A DNA stretch of 64,000 nt. Source: Nitrococcus mobilis Nb-231. Lineage in GTDB: Bacteria; Pseudomonadota; Gammaproteobacteria; Nitrococcales; Nitrococcaceae. Numbering within the stretch: position 1 is the stretch's first letter; each line of letters starts with the position of its first letter. The stretch is from positions 222,630-286,629 of the forward strand of contig NZ_CH672427.1 in NCBI RefSeq assembly GCF_000153205.1. Reading direction: 5' to 3'. Below are positions 29,588-38,816 of the stretch, piece after piece. The notes under the pieces were generated by a model that did no database searches, was not told the DNA's origin, and saw nothing but the letters and a program-made list of their open reading frames with translations. The translations under genes were made by a program, and so were the position numbers.

Positions 29588-29827
29588 ATGAGCGAAATCG
29601 CGCGTCTACGCTGGCGCTGCCGACGCGGTACCCGAGAATTGGAATATCTGCTGCAGCGGTTTCTGGATCATCATTTGAGCCTGGATGAACCGGACTTGCG
29701 TGCCTTCGAACGCTTGCTCGATTGTGAAGACGACCGGCTTATCGATTGGCTTATCAGGGGAGATGACCCGGCCGATGGACAGCTCTGCGCCATCATCCGC
29801 CACATACGGCGCAGCATTGGTTGTTGA
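29588..29827 (+). CDS. sdhE: FAD assembly factor SdhE
   Basis: SdhE binds SdhA and promotes covalent attachment of FAD. The 79-residue product carries the hallmark Arg-Gly-x-x-Glu motif in CRRGTRELEYLL, followed by the helices FERLLDCEDDRLIDWLI and the C-terminal IIRHIRRS. It follows sdhB by 33 bp and overlaps the next gene, the YgfX-like membrane protein, as in E. coli. Confidence 0.94.
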   Translation: MSEIARLRWRCRRGTRELEYLLQRFLDHHLSLDEPDLRAFERLLDCEDDRLIDWLIRGDDPADGQLCAIIRHIRRSIGC

Positions 29828-30224
29828 CGTAGTACCCTCGCGACGTCTGTTCGGGCTGGTGCTCGCGTTGTCGGCCGCCGCGGCGCTACCGGCATTGCTT
29901 TGGTCGGATTTGGCCGTGGCCGTACGAGTTGGCTGGTTCGTGGTAATTGTCGTGTTGTGCTATCGCGAGCTCACCCGTCAGGGCTGGGCGCACCCCAATG
30001 CCTTAGTGCATCGGTTCGGACGAACCGGCGCTGGCCATTGGTTCTTTGAAGCCCGTGGCGTTCGATACAGCGAAGCGGTTTTGACCGAGCGGTTGGTTGG
30101 GCCAGGGGTATGCATATTGCGGCTATCGACCCCGAGTTTTGCCCGGACCCTGGTGGTCCCCACCGATGCCACCGATGGACTTAGCCATCGGCGCCTGCGT
30201 GCGGCATTACTGGTCCTTCAATGA
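29763..30224 (+). CDS. ygfX: YgfX-like membrane protein
   Basis: The product has two adjacent membrane helices (about LFGLVLALSAAAALPALLW and VRVGWFVVIVVLC) and a small C-terminal domain with HRFGRTGAGHWFFEARG and LVVPTDATD. This layout fits YgfX (CptA), encoded next to sdhE in gammaproteobacteria and reported as an antagonist of cell-division proteins in E. coli. The ATG at 29763 (153 residues) would overlap sdhE by 65 bp; ATG 29775 is an alternative. The start is therefore uncertain. Confidence 0.7.
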   Translation: MTRPMDSSAPSSATYGAALVVDVVPSRRLFGLVLALSAAAALPALLWSDLAVAVRVGWFVVIVVLCYRELTRQGWAHPNALVHRFGRTGAGHWFFEARGVRYSEAVLTERLVGPGVCILRLSTPSFARTLVVPTDATDGLSHRRLRAALLVLQ

Positions 30225-30248
30225 TCCCGCCCTGACGGATGTAAACCG

Positions 30249-31892
30249 TTATCCTTCCTTGCCCTTGCGACGATAGGGCCGCGGCGCTGCAGGTGTAAGA
30301 ATGGTGGGGCCTGAGGGGTGAGCCTCATCGCGCTGCGGATAGTCCAGGATGTAATGCAACCCGCGGCTTTCTCTGCGCAGCAAGGCGCTGCGAATGATCA
30401 GATCAGCCACCACAGCGAGGTTGCGCAGCTCCACCAAATCCGCGGTAATGCGGAAGTTGCCATAGTACTCCTGGATTTCACCGAGGAGCAGATCAATCCG
30501 CCGCTGCGCTCGTTCCAAGCGTTTGTGAGTACGTACGATGCCGACATAATCCCACATGAAGCGTCGAATTTCGTCCCAATTATGGCTTACTACCACCTGC
30601 TCGTCGGAATCGGTCACCAGGCTTTCATCCCACAGTGGCAACGCCGGCTGCCGCGTTGGCTGTTCGGCGAGCACTCGAGCGATGTCGGCGGCCGCCGCAG
30701 TGCCATAGACGAGGCATTCGAGCAACGAATTGCTGGCCAGTCGATTGGCCCCGTGTAATCCGGTGTAGGAGACTTCGCCGATGGCATAGAGCCCCGGTAC
30801 ATCCGTGCGGCCGCAGTGATCCACGAGCACTCCGCCACAGGTATAGTGAGCCGCTGGTACCACCGGGAGGGGAGCCTGGGTCAGGTCGAAGCCGAATTCG
30901 AGGCAGCGGCGCTGGATGGTCGGGAAATGGGTGCGCAGAAATGCGGCGGATTTATGGCTGATATCGAGGTAAACACAGTCGATTCCGAGACGTTTCATCT
31001 CGTGATCGATGGCTCGGGCGACGATATCTCGGGGTGCGAGTTCACCGCGCGGATCAAAACGCTCCATAAAACGCTCGCCGTTGGGTAGTCGCAACCAGGC
31101 CCCTTCGCCACGCACGGCTTCGCTGATGAGGAACGATTTGGCCTGCGGATGATAAAGGCAGGTGGGGTGGAATTGAATGAACTCCATATTGGCGATACGG
31201 GCTCCGGCGCGCCAGGCCATAGCGATACCGTCTCCGGTAGCACCGTCCGGATTGCTCGTGTAAAGGTATACTTTATTGGCTCCGCCACTTGCCAAGACGA
31301 CACAGCGCGCTTGCACGAGTATGACGTGGTTGCTGCTCTGATCGAGCACATAGGCGCCGTAGCAGCGGTTGTCGTCGAGCCCGAGCCGACGCCCGGTGAT
31401 GAGGTCGACCGCGGCATGGTATTCAAGGACGCTAACATTCGCTAGGTCGCGTACTTGCTGCTCTAGGGTCGTTTCGAGAGCGCGTCCGGTGGCATCGGCG
31501 ACATGGGCGATGCGGCGGTGGCTATGGCCGCCCTCGCGATGGAGGTGTAATCTCTCGGTACCGTCGGCGCGGCGCTCGCGCGAGAAGGGGACGCGTACAT
31601 CGAGTAGCCATTCGATCATCTGGGGGGCGCGGCTGGCGACGAACCGCGCTACCTGCGGATCGCAAAGTCCGGCGCCGGCTTCCAGTGTGTCGGCGACATG
31701 TGAGTCGATCGAATCGGGTTCTTCCAGTACCGCCGAAACGCCGCCTTGGGCATACAGGCTCGAGCCTTCGTTCAGTGCCCCCTTGGAGAGCAGGGCGATG
31801 CGGGTAGTGCGCGGCAGATGCAGCGCCAGTGTCAGGCCGGCCGCGCCGCTGCCAACGATTAACACATCATACGAAATTGCCGCATTTTCCAT
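30249..31892 (-). CDS. nadB: L-aspartate oxidase
   Basis: NadB oxidises L-aspartate to iminoaspartate for NAD synthesis, using FAD. The 547-residue product is a paralogue of SdhA. It has [53 protein letters not shown] and [20 protein letters not shown]. The cysteine-containing AHYTCGG and lack of the covalent-FAD histidine segment separate it from SdhA. It is divergent from rpoE, a conserved neighbourhood in gammaproteobacteria. Confidence 0.96.
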   Translation of the reverse strand: MENAAISYDVLIVGSGAAGLTLALHLPRTTRIALLSKGALNEGSSLYAQGGVSAVLEEPDSIDSHVADTLEAGAGLCDPQVARFVASRAPQMIEWLLDVRVPFSRERRADGTERLHLHREGGHSHRRIAHVADATGRALETTLEQQVRDLANVSVLEYHAAVDLITGRRLGLDDNRCYGAYVLDQSSNHVILVQARCVVLASGGANKVYLYTSNPDGATGDGIAMAWRAGARIANMEFIQFHPTCLYHPQAKSFLISEAVRGEGAWLRLPNGERFMERFDPRGELAPRDIVARAIDHEMKRLGIDCVYLDISHKSAAFLRTHFPTIQRRCLEFGFDLTQAPLPVVPAAHYTCGGVLVDHCGRTDVPGLYAIGEVSYTGLHGANRLASNSLLECLVYGTAAAADIARVLAEQPTRQPALPLWDESLVTDSDEQVVVSHNWDEIRRFMWDYVGIVRTHKRLERAQRRIDLLLGEIQEYYGNFRITADLVELRNLAVVADLIIRSALLRRESRGLHYILDYPQRDEAHPSGPTILTPAAPRPYRRKGKEG

Positions 31893-32003
31893 ATAGTTGC
31901 ACCTAACGGAGGGGATCGGCTACCCTCCTGTTCCGTTGCCGCGCAAAGATCAATCCGGTTCTGGACCGTAGCCGGGTCAATATAAACCTACACTGTGACC
32001 GCG

Positions 32004-32032
32004 CGAACTATCCATGTTGCTTAGTGTCTATG
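32004..32032 (+). promoter_or_regulatory. Candidate sigmaE (RpoE) promoter for the rpoE operon
   Basis: CGAACT (32004-32009) and GTCTATG (32026-32032), with 17 bases between GAACT and TCTA. This fits the sigmaE pattern GGAACTT-N15/16-GTCTAA in spacing and in most bases. It lies about 45 bp before rpoE and would give autoregulation, as known for rpoE and algU. Confidence 0.6.
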
Positions 32033-32075
32033 AGGATAGAGCAAACCGCTCCACGAGCCGGTGGTTGGTCTCCGA

Positions 32076-32678
32076 ATGATGAGGAGATCGGGCACCGATC
32101 AGGAGTTGGTGGCGCGTGTGAAGGCCGGTGACAAGCAGGCCTTCAATGTGTTGGTGCAAAAATATCAGCACAAACTGGTTAAGCTGATATCGCGCTACGT
32201 CCATGACCAAACAGAGGCGCTGGATGTGGCACAAGAGACATTTATCAAAGCGTATCGGGCGTTGCCCGGCTTTCGCGGCGAGAGCAGTTTTTATACGTGG
32301 TTGTATCGAATCGGGCTCAATACGGCGAAAAACCACCTGGTTTCATTGGCTCGGCGTCCGCCGGACACTGACATCGATGCCCAAGATGCATCACGCTATG
32401 ATATCGAGTCGAGGCTGAAAAACCATGATACGCCCGAAGCGCTCGCCCAACGCGACGAGATCGAGCGTACGGTGTTGATGGCCATTGAGGAGTTGCCGGA
32501 GGATCTGCGCATCGCGATCACATTGCGGGAGCTCGAGGGCTTGAGCTATGAGGAGATCGCGCAAGCGATGGATTGTCCGATCGGTACCGTACGGTCGCGG
32601 ATATTCCGCGCTCGGGATGCTATCGCCAAGCGTTTGCGGCCATTGTATAGCGTTAGCCTGGCAGGTGACGGGTTATGA
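32076..32678 (+). CDS. rpoE: Extracytoplasmic-function sigma factor RpoE/AlgU
   Basis: This sigma factor directs the envelope-stress response and is held by RseA until released. The 200-residue product has region 2 (DQELVARVKAGDKQAFNVLV, DVAQETFIKAYRALPGFRGE, SFYTWLYRIGLNTAKN) and region 4 (LPEDLRIAITLRELEGLSYE, EIAQAMDCPIGTVRSRIFRA). The frame opens with GTG at 32061; ATG 32076 or 32079 fits homologues better. It overlaps rseA by 4 bp. Confidence 0.95.
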   Translation: MMRRSGTDQELVARVKAGDKQAFNVLVQKYQHKLVKLISRYVHDQTEALDVAQETFIKAYRALPGFRGESSFYTWLYRIGLNTAKNHLVSLARRPPDTDIDAQDASRYDIESRLKNHDTPEALAQRDEIERTVLMAIEELPEDLRIAITLRELEGLSYEEIAQAMDCPIGTVRSRIFRARDAIAKRLRPLYSVSLAGDGL

Positions 32679-33316
32679 GGGATGGGCTTAATGAGCAGCT
32701 GTCGGCGCTGGTCGACGGCGAGCTTCGCAAAGGTGAGACGGATTTGCTTTTGCGTCAATTGGGACGTTCTGCAGAGCTTAAAGCGCGTTTCGCGCGTTAT
32801 TGTCTGATCAGTGATGCATTGCAGCGGAATCTCTCAGTAGCAACGGGCAGCGACCTTCCCACGCGGGTTGCACGCGCACTCGAAGACGAGCCAAGTTACG
32901 GCGCAGAACAGCACCGGCATACGCGCGGCCCGCGTGGTCGTTTATTATTGCGCCCGGTGGCCGGCATGGCACTTGCTATTACCGGAGCATTGGCGATGGT
33001 GACGATGTGGCCGCAGCAATCCCAGAAGACAGCATCGGTGCAGGCTGAGGGCGAGAGGCCGATCGTGGCGGTACAGGAGACACCGCTGCAAAGTCGTCTG
33101 CGGCCGATCGAAGCAACCGTTGCGTCTGAGCATGCGGTGCCGAGTGTGGCCGTTGAAACGGCGGCGCGCAGTCAGCTCCAATGGAAGCGCCTCGATCCGC
33201 AGCTACAGCAGCAACTGACAGACTATCTGATCAAGCACAGTGAGCGTTCGGCAACCGGCCAGATGGATGCCGCCCTGCCTTATATGCGGATCATAGGGTA
33301 TGAAGCGGGCGAATGA
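32675..33316 (+). CDS. rseA: Anti-sigma-E factor RseA/MucA
   Basis: RseA binds RpoE in the cytoplasm, and proteolysis of it on envelope stress frees the sigma factor. The 213-residue product has the N-terminal anti-sigma domain (LNEQLSALVDGELRKGETDL, RFARYCLISDALQRN), one membrane helix at about residues 90-111 (PVAGMALAITGALAMVTMW), and a poorly conserved periplasmic tail that would contact RseB. It overlaps rpoE and mucB, so the three are translationally coupled. Confidence 0.9.
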   Translation: MRDGLNEQLSALVDGELRKGETDLLLRQLGRSAELKARFARYCLISDALQRNLSVATGSDLPTRVARALEDEPSYGAEQHRHTRGPRGRLLLRPVAGMALAITGALAMVTMWPQQSQKTASVQAEGERPIVAVQETPLQSRLRPIEATVASEHAVPSVAVETAARSQLQWKRLDPQLQQQLTDYLIKHSERSATGQMDAALPYMRIIGYEAGE

Positions 33317-34343
33317 GTGGGGGGCGGAACGTTGGTTCTGGCTTGGTGCGCTCGTATGTTTGGCGGCTTGTCTAGTACTCGGCACCCGAGCTCAGGCTGA
33401 TGCCAATGAAAGCCAAGCGGCACAAGCCTTACTGCAGCGTATGATGCATGCCGTGCGGTTTACCAACTACGTCGGCGTCTGCGTTTATCGCTTCGGTGAC
33501 AATTTGCAGACGATACGTATCGTTCATCAAGTCAAGAATGGTCATCGGTACGAACGGCTGATTTCGTTGAACGGGCCTGAGCGGGAAATCATCCGCACTG
33601 ATGCTCAAGCCACTCGCATCCAACCGAGCGAGCATTTCATCGCCCAGAATCTGGCATTGTTGAATCCCCCTTTTGACACGGCGTTTTCGGGTGATACGGC
33701 TCGATCCGTAGCGGTCGATGATTTTTGGGATAACATTTATGGCCTGGAATTGCTTGGTACCGATCGTGTTGCGGGACGAGAGACGAGACGTTTGAACATC
33801 GTGCCGTTCGACCATTTTCGTTACGGCTATCGATTGTGGATCGATGAGGACAGCGGGTTGCTGCTCCGATCGGATCTGATCGATGAGGCGGGCGAACCTT
33901 TAGAACAGATCATGTTCACGAGGATCGAAACCCCGGACACCATTCCGGATCAGTGGCTCGAGTCTGCACCCAACAGTGATGCAATCACTTGGCATCGCGT
34001 GCATGCACCACATATGCAACGCGGTACGGTTATGGCTTCGGCGTGGATGATCGGTGACTTGCCGGAAGGCTTCAAGCTCGCCTTTCGGGGGCATCAGCCT
34101 CTGCATGGCGAGCGTAATGATTTCATAGAGCATTGGCTTTATAGCGATGGTTTGGCGACGGTGTCGGTTTATATTCGACCGCAAGGCAGGCATCCATTCA
34201 ACGGCTGGTCGCGAATGGGCGCGGTTAGTACGTTTGGGCGTACGCTTGATGATTATCAGATCATTGTGGTCGGGGAGGTTCCGGCTGTGACGGTTCGACG
34301 AATCGGTGAGTCGATGATGCCGGCGCAGGGTGCTGAACCATGA
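33300..34343 (+). CDS. mucB: Periplasmic sigma-E regulator RseB/MucB
   Basis: MucB protects RseA from proteolysis and senses envelope defects, including lipopolysaccharide. The 347-residue product has a signal peptide with a hydrophobic core and cleavage likely after Ala33 (TRAQA-DA). The MucB/RseB domain follows: LLQRMMHAVRFTNYVGVCVY, RYERLISLNGPEREIIR, VAGRETRRLNIVPFDHFRYG, YRLWIDEDSGLLLRSDL, and a C-terminal domain with YSDGLATVSVYI. It starts 17 bp inside rseA. The downstream rseC and mucD (degP) genes of related operons are missing here. Confidence 0.93.
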   Translation: MKRANEWGAERWFWLGALVCLAACLVLGTRAQADANESQAAQALLQRMMHAVRFTNYVGVCVYRFGDNLQTIRIVHQVKNGHRYERLISLNGPEREIIRTDAQATRIQPSEHFIAQNLALLNPPFDTAFSGDTARSVAVDDFWDNIYGLELLGTDRVAGRETRRLNIVPFDHFRYGYRLWIDEDSGLLLRSDLIDEAGEPLEQIMFTRIETPDTIPDQWLESAPNSDAITWHRVHAPHMQRGTVMASAWMIGDLPEGFKLAFRGHQPLHGERNDFIEHWLYSDGLATVSVYIRPQGRHPFNGWSRMGAVSTFGRTLDDYQIIVVGEVPAVTVRRIGESMMPAQGAEP

Positions 34344-34994
34344 GCCGATGCCGGATGCTGTGACGGTTTGGGGTGGACGTGCCGCGCGAAGGGCGCTCGA
34401 GTGCTTGCCTTAGCCTAAGGACACAGGCGAAGACGGTTGGGCCTCATGGGGGCGGGATTAGGCCGGTTGGCCGTAGCGCTATTGATCGCGTTGCCCACGA
34501 GTGCCACGGATTTTTCCGGTTTCACTAAGCCAGCGTGCTGGAACTCCTCGGCGATACTCGGCGCCCGCCAGGGGCGATAGAGTTGTATCAACAGGGTAAG
34601 AACCACCCGACAGTTTTTCAATGACCGGCTCTCTCGCAAAGCGTATGATGCGCAATCATTTGGCTCGAGTTGCCTTATCTCCAAAGACAACCACCCCGTG
34701 ACCGATTCTCATGGGGTGGCGAAGGCGAGCCAGATCAGGGGTAGGTTTGCGCAGCCGGCCGAGTTCACGAGACGCAGTTGGTCCAATCGGATCGGTGTGA
34801 CGACCGTTCGACTATTTTGTCGCTGCAGTTTTGACGAATAAAAGCCGGGCGGCCGTGTATGCGCGCTCCGCAATCCATCGTTTGGCCTCGCCGGCCCCGT
34901 GGCCGCCGCTGCGCGGGCGACGCTAATCAGGCTGTCGAGCTAGCAGCGGCCCTCTGGCACGGCATAACATTCGGCAGTGCGCCGTTGGATTTCT
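34344..34994. other. 650-bp stretch without a recognisable gene
   Basis: Between mucB and lepA no reading frame resembles a known protein. A short frame from ATG 34446 begins like a signal peptide (MGAGLGRLAVALLIALPTSA) but stops after about 43 residues. This is the place where mucD/degP often lies, so a decayed remnant is possible. A strong hairpin lies at 34691-34719: an 11-bp stem (CCACCCCGTGA with TCATGGGGTGG, one G-T pair) and a 7-base loop, with no T run. Confidence 0.5.
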
Positions 34995-36809
34995 ATGACT
35001 ACGCGCAGACTCGAGCAAATTCGTAACTTTTCCATTATCGCGCACATCGATCATGGTAAGTCGACGCTGGCGGACCGGCTGATCGAACGCTCCGGTGCTC
35101 TGAGCCAGCGGGAGATGGCAGAGCAAGTCCTCGATAGTATGGACTTGGAGCGCGAGCGCGGGATTACCATCAAAGCACAGAGTGTTTCTCTCGATTACAC
35201 AGCGCGCGACGGGCGGACCTATCAGCTCAACTTCATCGACACTCCGGGGCATGTCGATTTCTCATACGAGGTCAGCCGCTCCCTCTATGCGTGTGAGGGC
35301 GCCTTGCTATTGGTCGATGCCTCGCAGGGCGTGGAGGCCCAAAGTGTGGCCAATTGCTACACTGCGGTGGAGCAAGGGCTCGAGGTTCTGCCGGTGCTCA
35401 ATAAGATCGATCTGGTATCAGCCGATCCCGACCGGGTGGTCCAGCAGATCGAGGAAATCATCGGCCTGGATGCGGCCGACGTACTCAAGATTAGCGCCAA
35501 GACCGGGCAGGGCCTCGATGAGCTACTGGAGAGCCTGGTCCAACACTTTCCACCACCTATGGGTGATCCGGATGGGCCATTGAAGGCCTTGATCATCGAC
35601 TCTTGGTTCAACAATTACCTGGGCGTGGTTTGTCTGGTGCGGGTGTTCGATGGTGTGGTGCAGCCAGGCGAGAAGATCCGTGTCCATTCTACGGGACGGG
35701 AGTTTACGGTGGATCAGGTCGGGATATTCACGCCCAAGCAAACCTCGTGGCAAAGCCTTACGGCCGGCCGGGTCGGCTATGTGATCGCCGGTATCAAGAG
35801 CCTCGACGGAGCTCCTGTCGGTGATACGCTCACACACGCCAGCCAGAAAACCACCGTTCCGCTCCCGGGATTTAAGGTAGTCAAGCCCCGGGTGTTCGCT
35901 GGGGTATTTCCCGTGAGTGCCGAGGACTATGAAGACTGCCGCGAAGCGCTCGCCAAGTTGCGGCTAAACGATACGGCGTTGCGCTATGAGCCAGAGACTT
36001 CCCAAGCGCTGGGCTTTGGATTTCGTTGCGGCTTTCTCGGTATGCTGCACATGGAAATCGTCCAGGAGCGGCTCGAGCGGGAATACGGCTTGAACTTGAT
36101 TACCACGGCGCCGACGGTGGTTCATGAGGTGCTGACGACTCGTGCCGAGGTGTTGGAGGTGCACAACCCTGCGGATTTGCCGCCGCTGGGGGAGATCAAG
36201 GAAATTCGGGAGCCGATTATTCAGGCGAGCATTCTGGTGCCGCAGGAGTATTTGGGCAATGTAATCAAGCTTTGCGAGGACAAGCGCGGCAGCCAAAAAT
36301 CACTGCAATACGTGGGCAACCAAATAGCGCTGGAATACGAGATGCCCATGAGCGAAGTAGTGCTCGATTTCTTTGATCGGCTCAAATCTGCGAGCCGCGG
36401 ATTCGCCTCGTTCGACTACGAGTTTCGTCGCTTCCAGGTGGCCTCTCTAGTCAAGCTGGATATACTCGTTAACGGTGAACCGGTCGACGCACTTTCCACC
36501 ATCGTTCACCGTGATTTGGCGCAAGTTCGTGGTCGTGAGCTCACAGAGCGGCTCAAAAGCATCATCCCCAGGCAGATGTTCGAGGTGGCGATTCAGGCGG
36601 CAGTCGGTAGTCGGATCATTGCCCGCTCCACCATCAAAGCCTTGCGCAAGAACGTCACAGCCAAATGCTACGGCGGCGATATTACCCGCAAGAAGAAATT
36701 GTTGGAGAAGCAAAAAGCCGGCAAACGGCGCATGAAACAGGTGGGTAAGATCGAGATCCCACAAGATGCTTTTCTTGCCGTACTACAGGTTGATCAAGCA
36801 AATAAATGA
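34995..36809 (+). CDS. lepA: Elongation factor 4 (LepA)
   Basis: LepA is a ribosome-binding GTPase related to EF-G, linked to translation initiation and ribosome assembly. The 604-residue product has G1 AHIDHGKST, the switch region [28 protein letters not shown], and NKIDL. EF-G-like domains follow, and the LepA-specific C-terminal domain ends in [20 protein letters not shown]. The open frame starts at GTG 34977, but ATG 34995 ([13 protein letters not shown]) matches homologues. It heads the lepA-lepB-rnc-era-recO-pdxJ-acpS run. Confidence 0.98.
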   Translation: MTTRRLEQIRNFSIIAHIDHGKSTLADRLIERSGALSQREMAEQVLDSMDLERERGITIKAQSVSLDYTARDGRTYQLNFIDTPGHVDFSYEVSRSLYACEGALLLVDASQGVEAQSVANCYTAVEQGLEVLPVLNKIDLVSADPDRVVQQIEEIIGLDAADVLKISAKTGQGLDELLESLVQHFPPPMGDPDGPLKALIIDSWFNNYLGVVCLVRVFDGVVQPGEKIRVHSTGREFTVDQVGIFTPKQTSWQSLTAGRVGYVIAGIKSLDGAPVGDTLTHASQKTTVPLPGFKVVKPRVFAGVFPVSAEDYEDCREALAKLRLNDTALRYEPETSQALGFGFRCGFLGMLHMEIVQERLEREYGLNLITTAPTVVHEVLTTRAEVLEVHNPADLPPLGEIKEIREPIIQASILVPQEYLGNVIKLCEDKRGSQKSLQYVGNQIALEYEMPMSEVVLDFFDRLKSASRGFASFDYEFRRFQVASLVKLDILVNGEPVDALSTIVHRDLAQVRGRELTERLKSIIPRQMFEVAIQAAVGSRIIARSTIKALRKNVTAKCYGGDITRKKKLLEKQKAGKRRMKQVGKIEIPQDAFLAVLQVDQANK

Positions 36810-36967
36810 TAATCCCGCGTGGGAGAAGCGATCGGGGGTAGGTGTAAAGCTGGGTGGGCCGCGGCGCGCGCGCTCGCATAATAGGTTTTCGAGCGTTGAT
36901 CAGTGATGCGGATAAACCGGCTGTTGATCACCCTGGCGATTGGCAAGACCGATAGGGGGGACGGTTC

Positions 36968-37744
36968 ATGTATTTCAATTTCGAGGCGTTACTGGTCCTG
37001 CTGACATTCCTCACGGGCGCGATTTGGCTGTGGGACTGGCGACAGCGCCGTAGCCAAGCTCAGCGCCGCGGTGCAGCAGCGGCTGAGCCCCGCACCAAGA
37101 TCGGTTGGTGGATCGAGCTATCCCGGTCGCTGTTTCCGGTGATTTTGGCAGTGTTGATCATCCGCTCCTTCATTGTCGAGCCATTCCGGATTCCATCGGG
37201 CTCTATGATTCCGACTTTGCTCCCTGGCGATTTCATTCTGGTGAACAAGTTTTCCTACGGTTTGCGGCTGCCCGTGCTGCACACTCGAGTATTCGGCGAT
37301 GGGCAGCCCGAGCGGGGTGATGTGGTCGTATTTCGTTACCCCGAGGATCCCTCGCAGGACTACATCAAGCGGATTGTCGCTTTACCTGGGGACGCCATCC
37401 GCTATGAGCATAAGAAGCTCTATATTAATGGCGAGCCCGCGCCCCAGGAGCTGGTTGGACGCTACCCGCCGGATCCTGCCGCCGTAGTAAAGAGAGAACA
37501 CCTGGAAGGTGTCAACCACGAGATCCTCTTGTATAAGAATGCGCGTGACGGCGGCTTTACTTTCAAAGTGCCGCCGGATGAATACTTCGCCATGGGGGAT
37601 AATCGGGATCGTAGCAGCGACAGCCGCTATTGGGGAGGGGTTCCAGCGAACAATCTGGTCGGCAAGGCGTTTTTGGTCTGGATGAGCTGGGATTGGCAGG
37701 ACAGCACGATTAACTGGGGCCGCATCGGAGACGCCATTCATTAA
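36968..37744 (+). CDS. lepB: Signal peptidase I
   Basis: LepB cleaves signal peptides from exported proteins at the outer face of the inner membrane. The 258-residue product has two membrane helices (about residues 7-23 and 55-70). The catalytic serine is Ser79 in PSGSMIPTLLPGD and the general-base lysine is Lys134 in DYIKRIVALPGD. The C-terminal box YFAMGDNRDRSSDSRYWG is also present. ATG 36968 follows AGGGGGGA. It is 158 bp after lepA. Confidence 0.97.
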   Translation: MYFNFEALLVLLTFLTGAIWLWDWRQRRSQAQRRGAAAAEPRTKIGWWIELSRSLFPVILAVLIIRSFIVEPFRIPSGSMIPTLLPGDFILVNKFSYGLRLPVLHTRVFGDGQPERGDVVVFRYPEDPSQDYIKRIVALPGDAIRYEHKKLYINGEPAPQELVGRYPPDPAAVVKREHLEGVNHEILLYKNARDGGFTFKVPPDEYFAMGDNRDRSSDSRYWGGVPANNLVGKAFLVWMSWDWQDSTINWGRIGDAIH

Positions 37745-37767
37745 GTACACACAGGGAGGGGGCGCTT

Positions 37768-38139
37768 ATGAGCCGGTTTGGTCATCAGGGGGGGATGACA
37801 CTGGTCAGCTGGTTGGTGGCACTGTGCCTGATCGGAACGTTTATTTTGATGGCGATCCGATTGGCACCCGTCTATATCGAGGCCTATGAGGTCGGCTCGA
37901 TACTGCAGAGCATGGCCGGTGACTCGGGACTTAGGAACTCAACCCGGGGAAAGGTGTGGGAAACATTCAAAAAGCGCCTCGACATCAATAATATTAATTA
38001 TATTGTTAAAAGTGATGTCGCAATGAATGAGGTTGCAGACGGGTTGCAGCTGATCGTCGCCTACCAGGCACGCGTGCATCTGCTAGGTAACCTGGACGCC
38101 GTGGCCAGCTTTCGTAAAGAGGCTATGATTCGGAAGTGA
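37768..38139 (+). CDS. DUF4845 membrane protein
   Basis: The 123-residue protein has one N-terminal membrane helix with a pilin-like lead (HQGGMTLVSWLVALCLIGTF). A small extracytoplasmic domain follows with RLAPVYIEAYEVGSILQSM and VWETFKKRLDINNINY. DUF4845 proteins are encoded between lepB and rnc in many gamma- and betaproteobacteria and their role is unknown. The prepilin-like Gly-Gly-Met-Thr-Leu suggests possible prepilin peptidase processing, which is inference. It overlaps rnc by 4 bp. Confidence 0.85.
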   Translation: MSRFGHQGGMTLVSWLVALCLIGTFILMAIRLAPVYIEAYEVGSILQSMAGDSGLRNSTRGKVWETFKKRLDINNINYIVKSDVAMNEVADGLQLIVAYQARVHLLGNLDAVASFRKEAMIRK

Positions 38140-38816
38140 CGGTGGAATATGATCGTCTACAGGAGAGACTTGGCTATCGATTTTCGGAGTCGACGTTGCT
38201 CGTGCGGGCGTTGACGCATCGCAGTGCGTTTGGGCCGAATAACGAACGCTTGGAATTTTTGGGCGACAGTGTCTTGAACTTCGTCGTTGCGGCGGAGGTT
38301 TTCGATCGCCGCAAGCAAGCCAGAGAGGGTGAGCTGAGTCGGTTGCGGGCGAAGCTGGTCAATCAAGCCTCGTTGGCTGATATTGCTCGTGAACTTGCGC
38401 TGGGTGAGGCGCTGCGCCTGGGCGGCGGCGAGATGAAAGCCGGTGGCCAACGCCGGGACTCCATCCTGTCGGATACTTTGGAGGCCATAGTCGGCGCAGT
38501 CTATTTGGATGCCGGGTTTGCTATCTGCCGTGAGGTCATCCGGCGCCTGTATGGCAATCGGCTACGGGAACTCCCAAGTATCCGAGAGCTAAAAGATCCG
38601 AAGACCCGTCTGCAGGAGCATCTGCAATCGATTCGCCTGCCATTGCCGGAGTACCGTGTGCTCGAGATCGCCGGCCGGGCGCATGCTCAGACTTTCCAAG
38701 TCGAGTGCCGTATTATAGGCGTGGAGACGGTAACGCATGGTCTGGCGAATAGTCGTCGCCAGGCCGAGCAGAAGGCCGCCGCATCGATGTTGCAGCGGTT
38801 GGAGGAGGAAAGTTGA
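38136..38816 (+). CDS. rnc: Ribonuclease III
   Basis: RNase III cuts double-stranded RNA in rRNA precursors and many mRNAs. The 226-residue product has the signature ERLEFLGDS (residues 37-45, with acidic residues Glu40 and Asp44). A second acidic cluster is in SDTLEAIVGAVYLDAG, and a C-terminal double-stranded-RNA-binding domain contains DPKTRLQEHLQ and RRQAEQKAAASMLQ. The start is GTG 38136 within a GTGA overlap with the upstream gene. It overlaps era by 4 bp. Confidence 0.97.
   Translation: MTVEYDRLQERLGYRFSESTLLVRALTHRSAFGPNNERLEFLGDSVLNFVVAAEVFDRRKQAREGELSRLRAKLVNQASLADIARELALGEALRLGGGEMKAGGQRRDSILSDTLEAIVGAVYLDAGFAICREVIRRLYGNRLRELPSIRELKDPKTRLQEHLQSIRLPLPEYRVLEIAGRAHAQTFQVECRIIGVETVTHGLANSRRQAEQKAAASMLQRLEEES

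Noticed and set aside
34415-34690. 91-residue minus-strand frame between mucB and lepA
   Set aside because: No ribosome site and no resemblance to a known protein.
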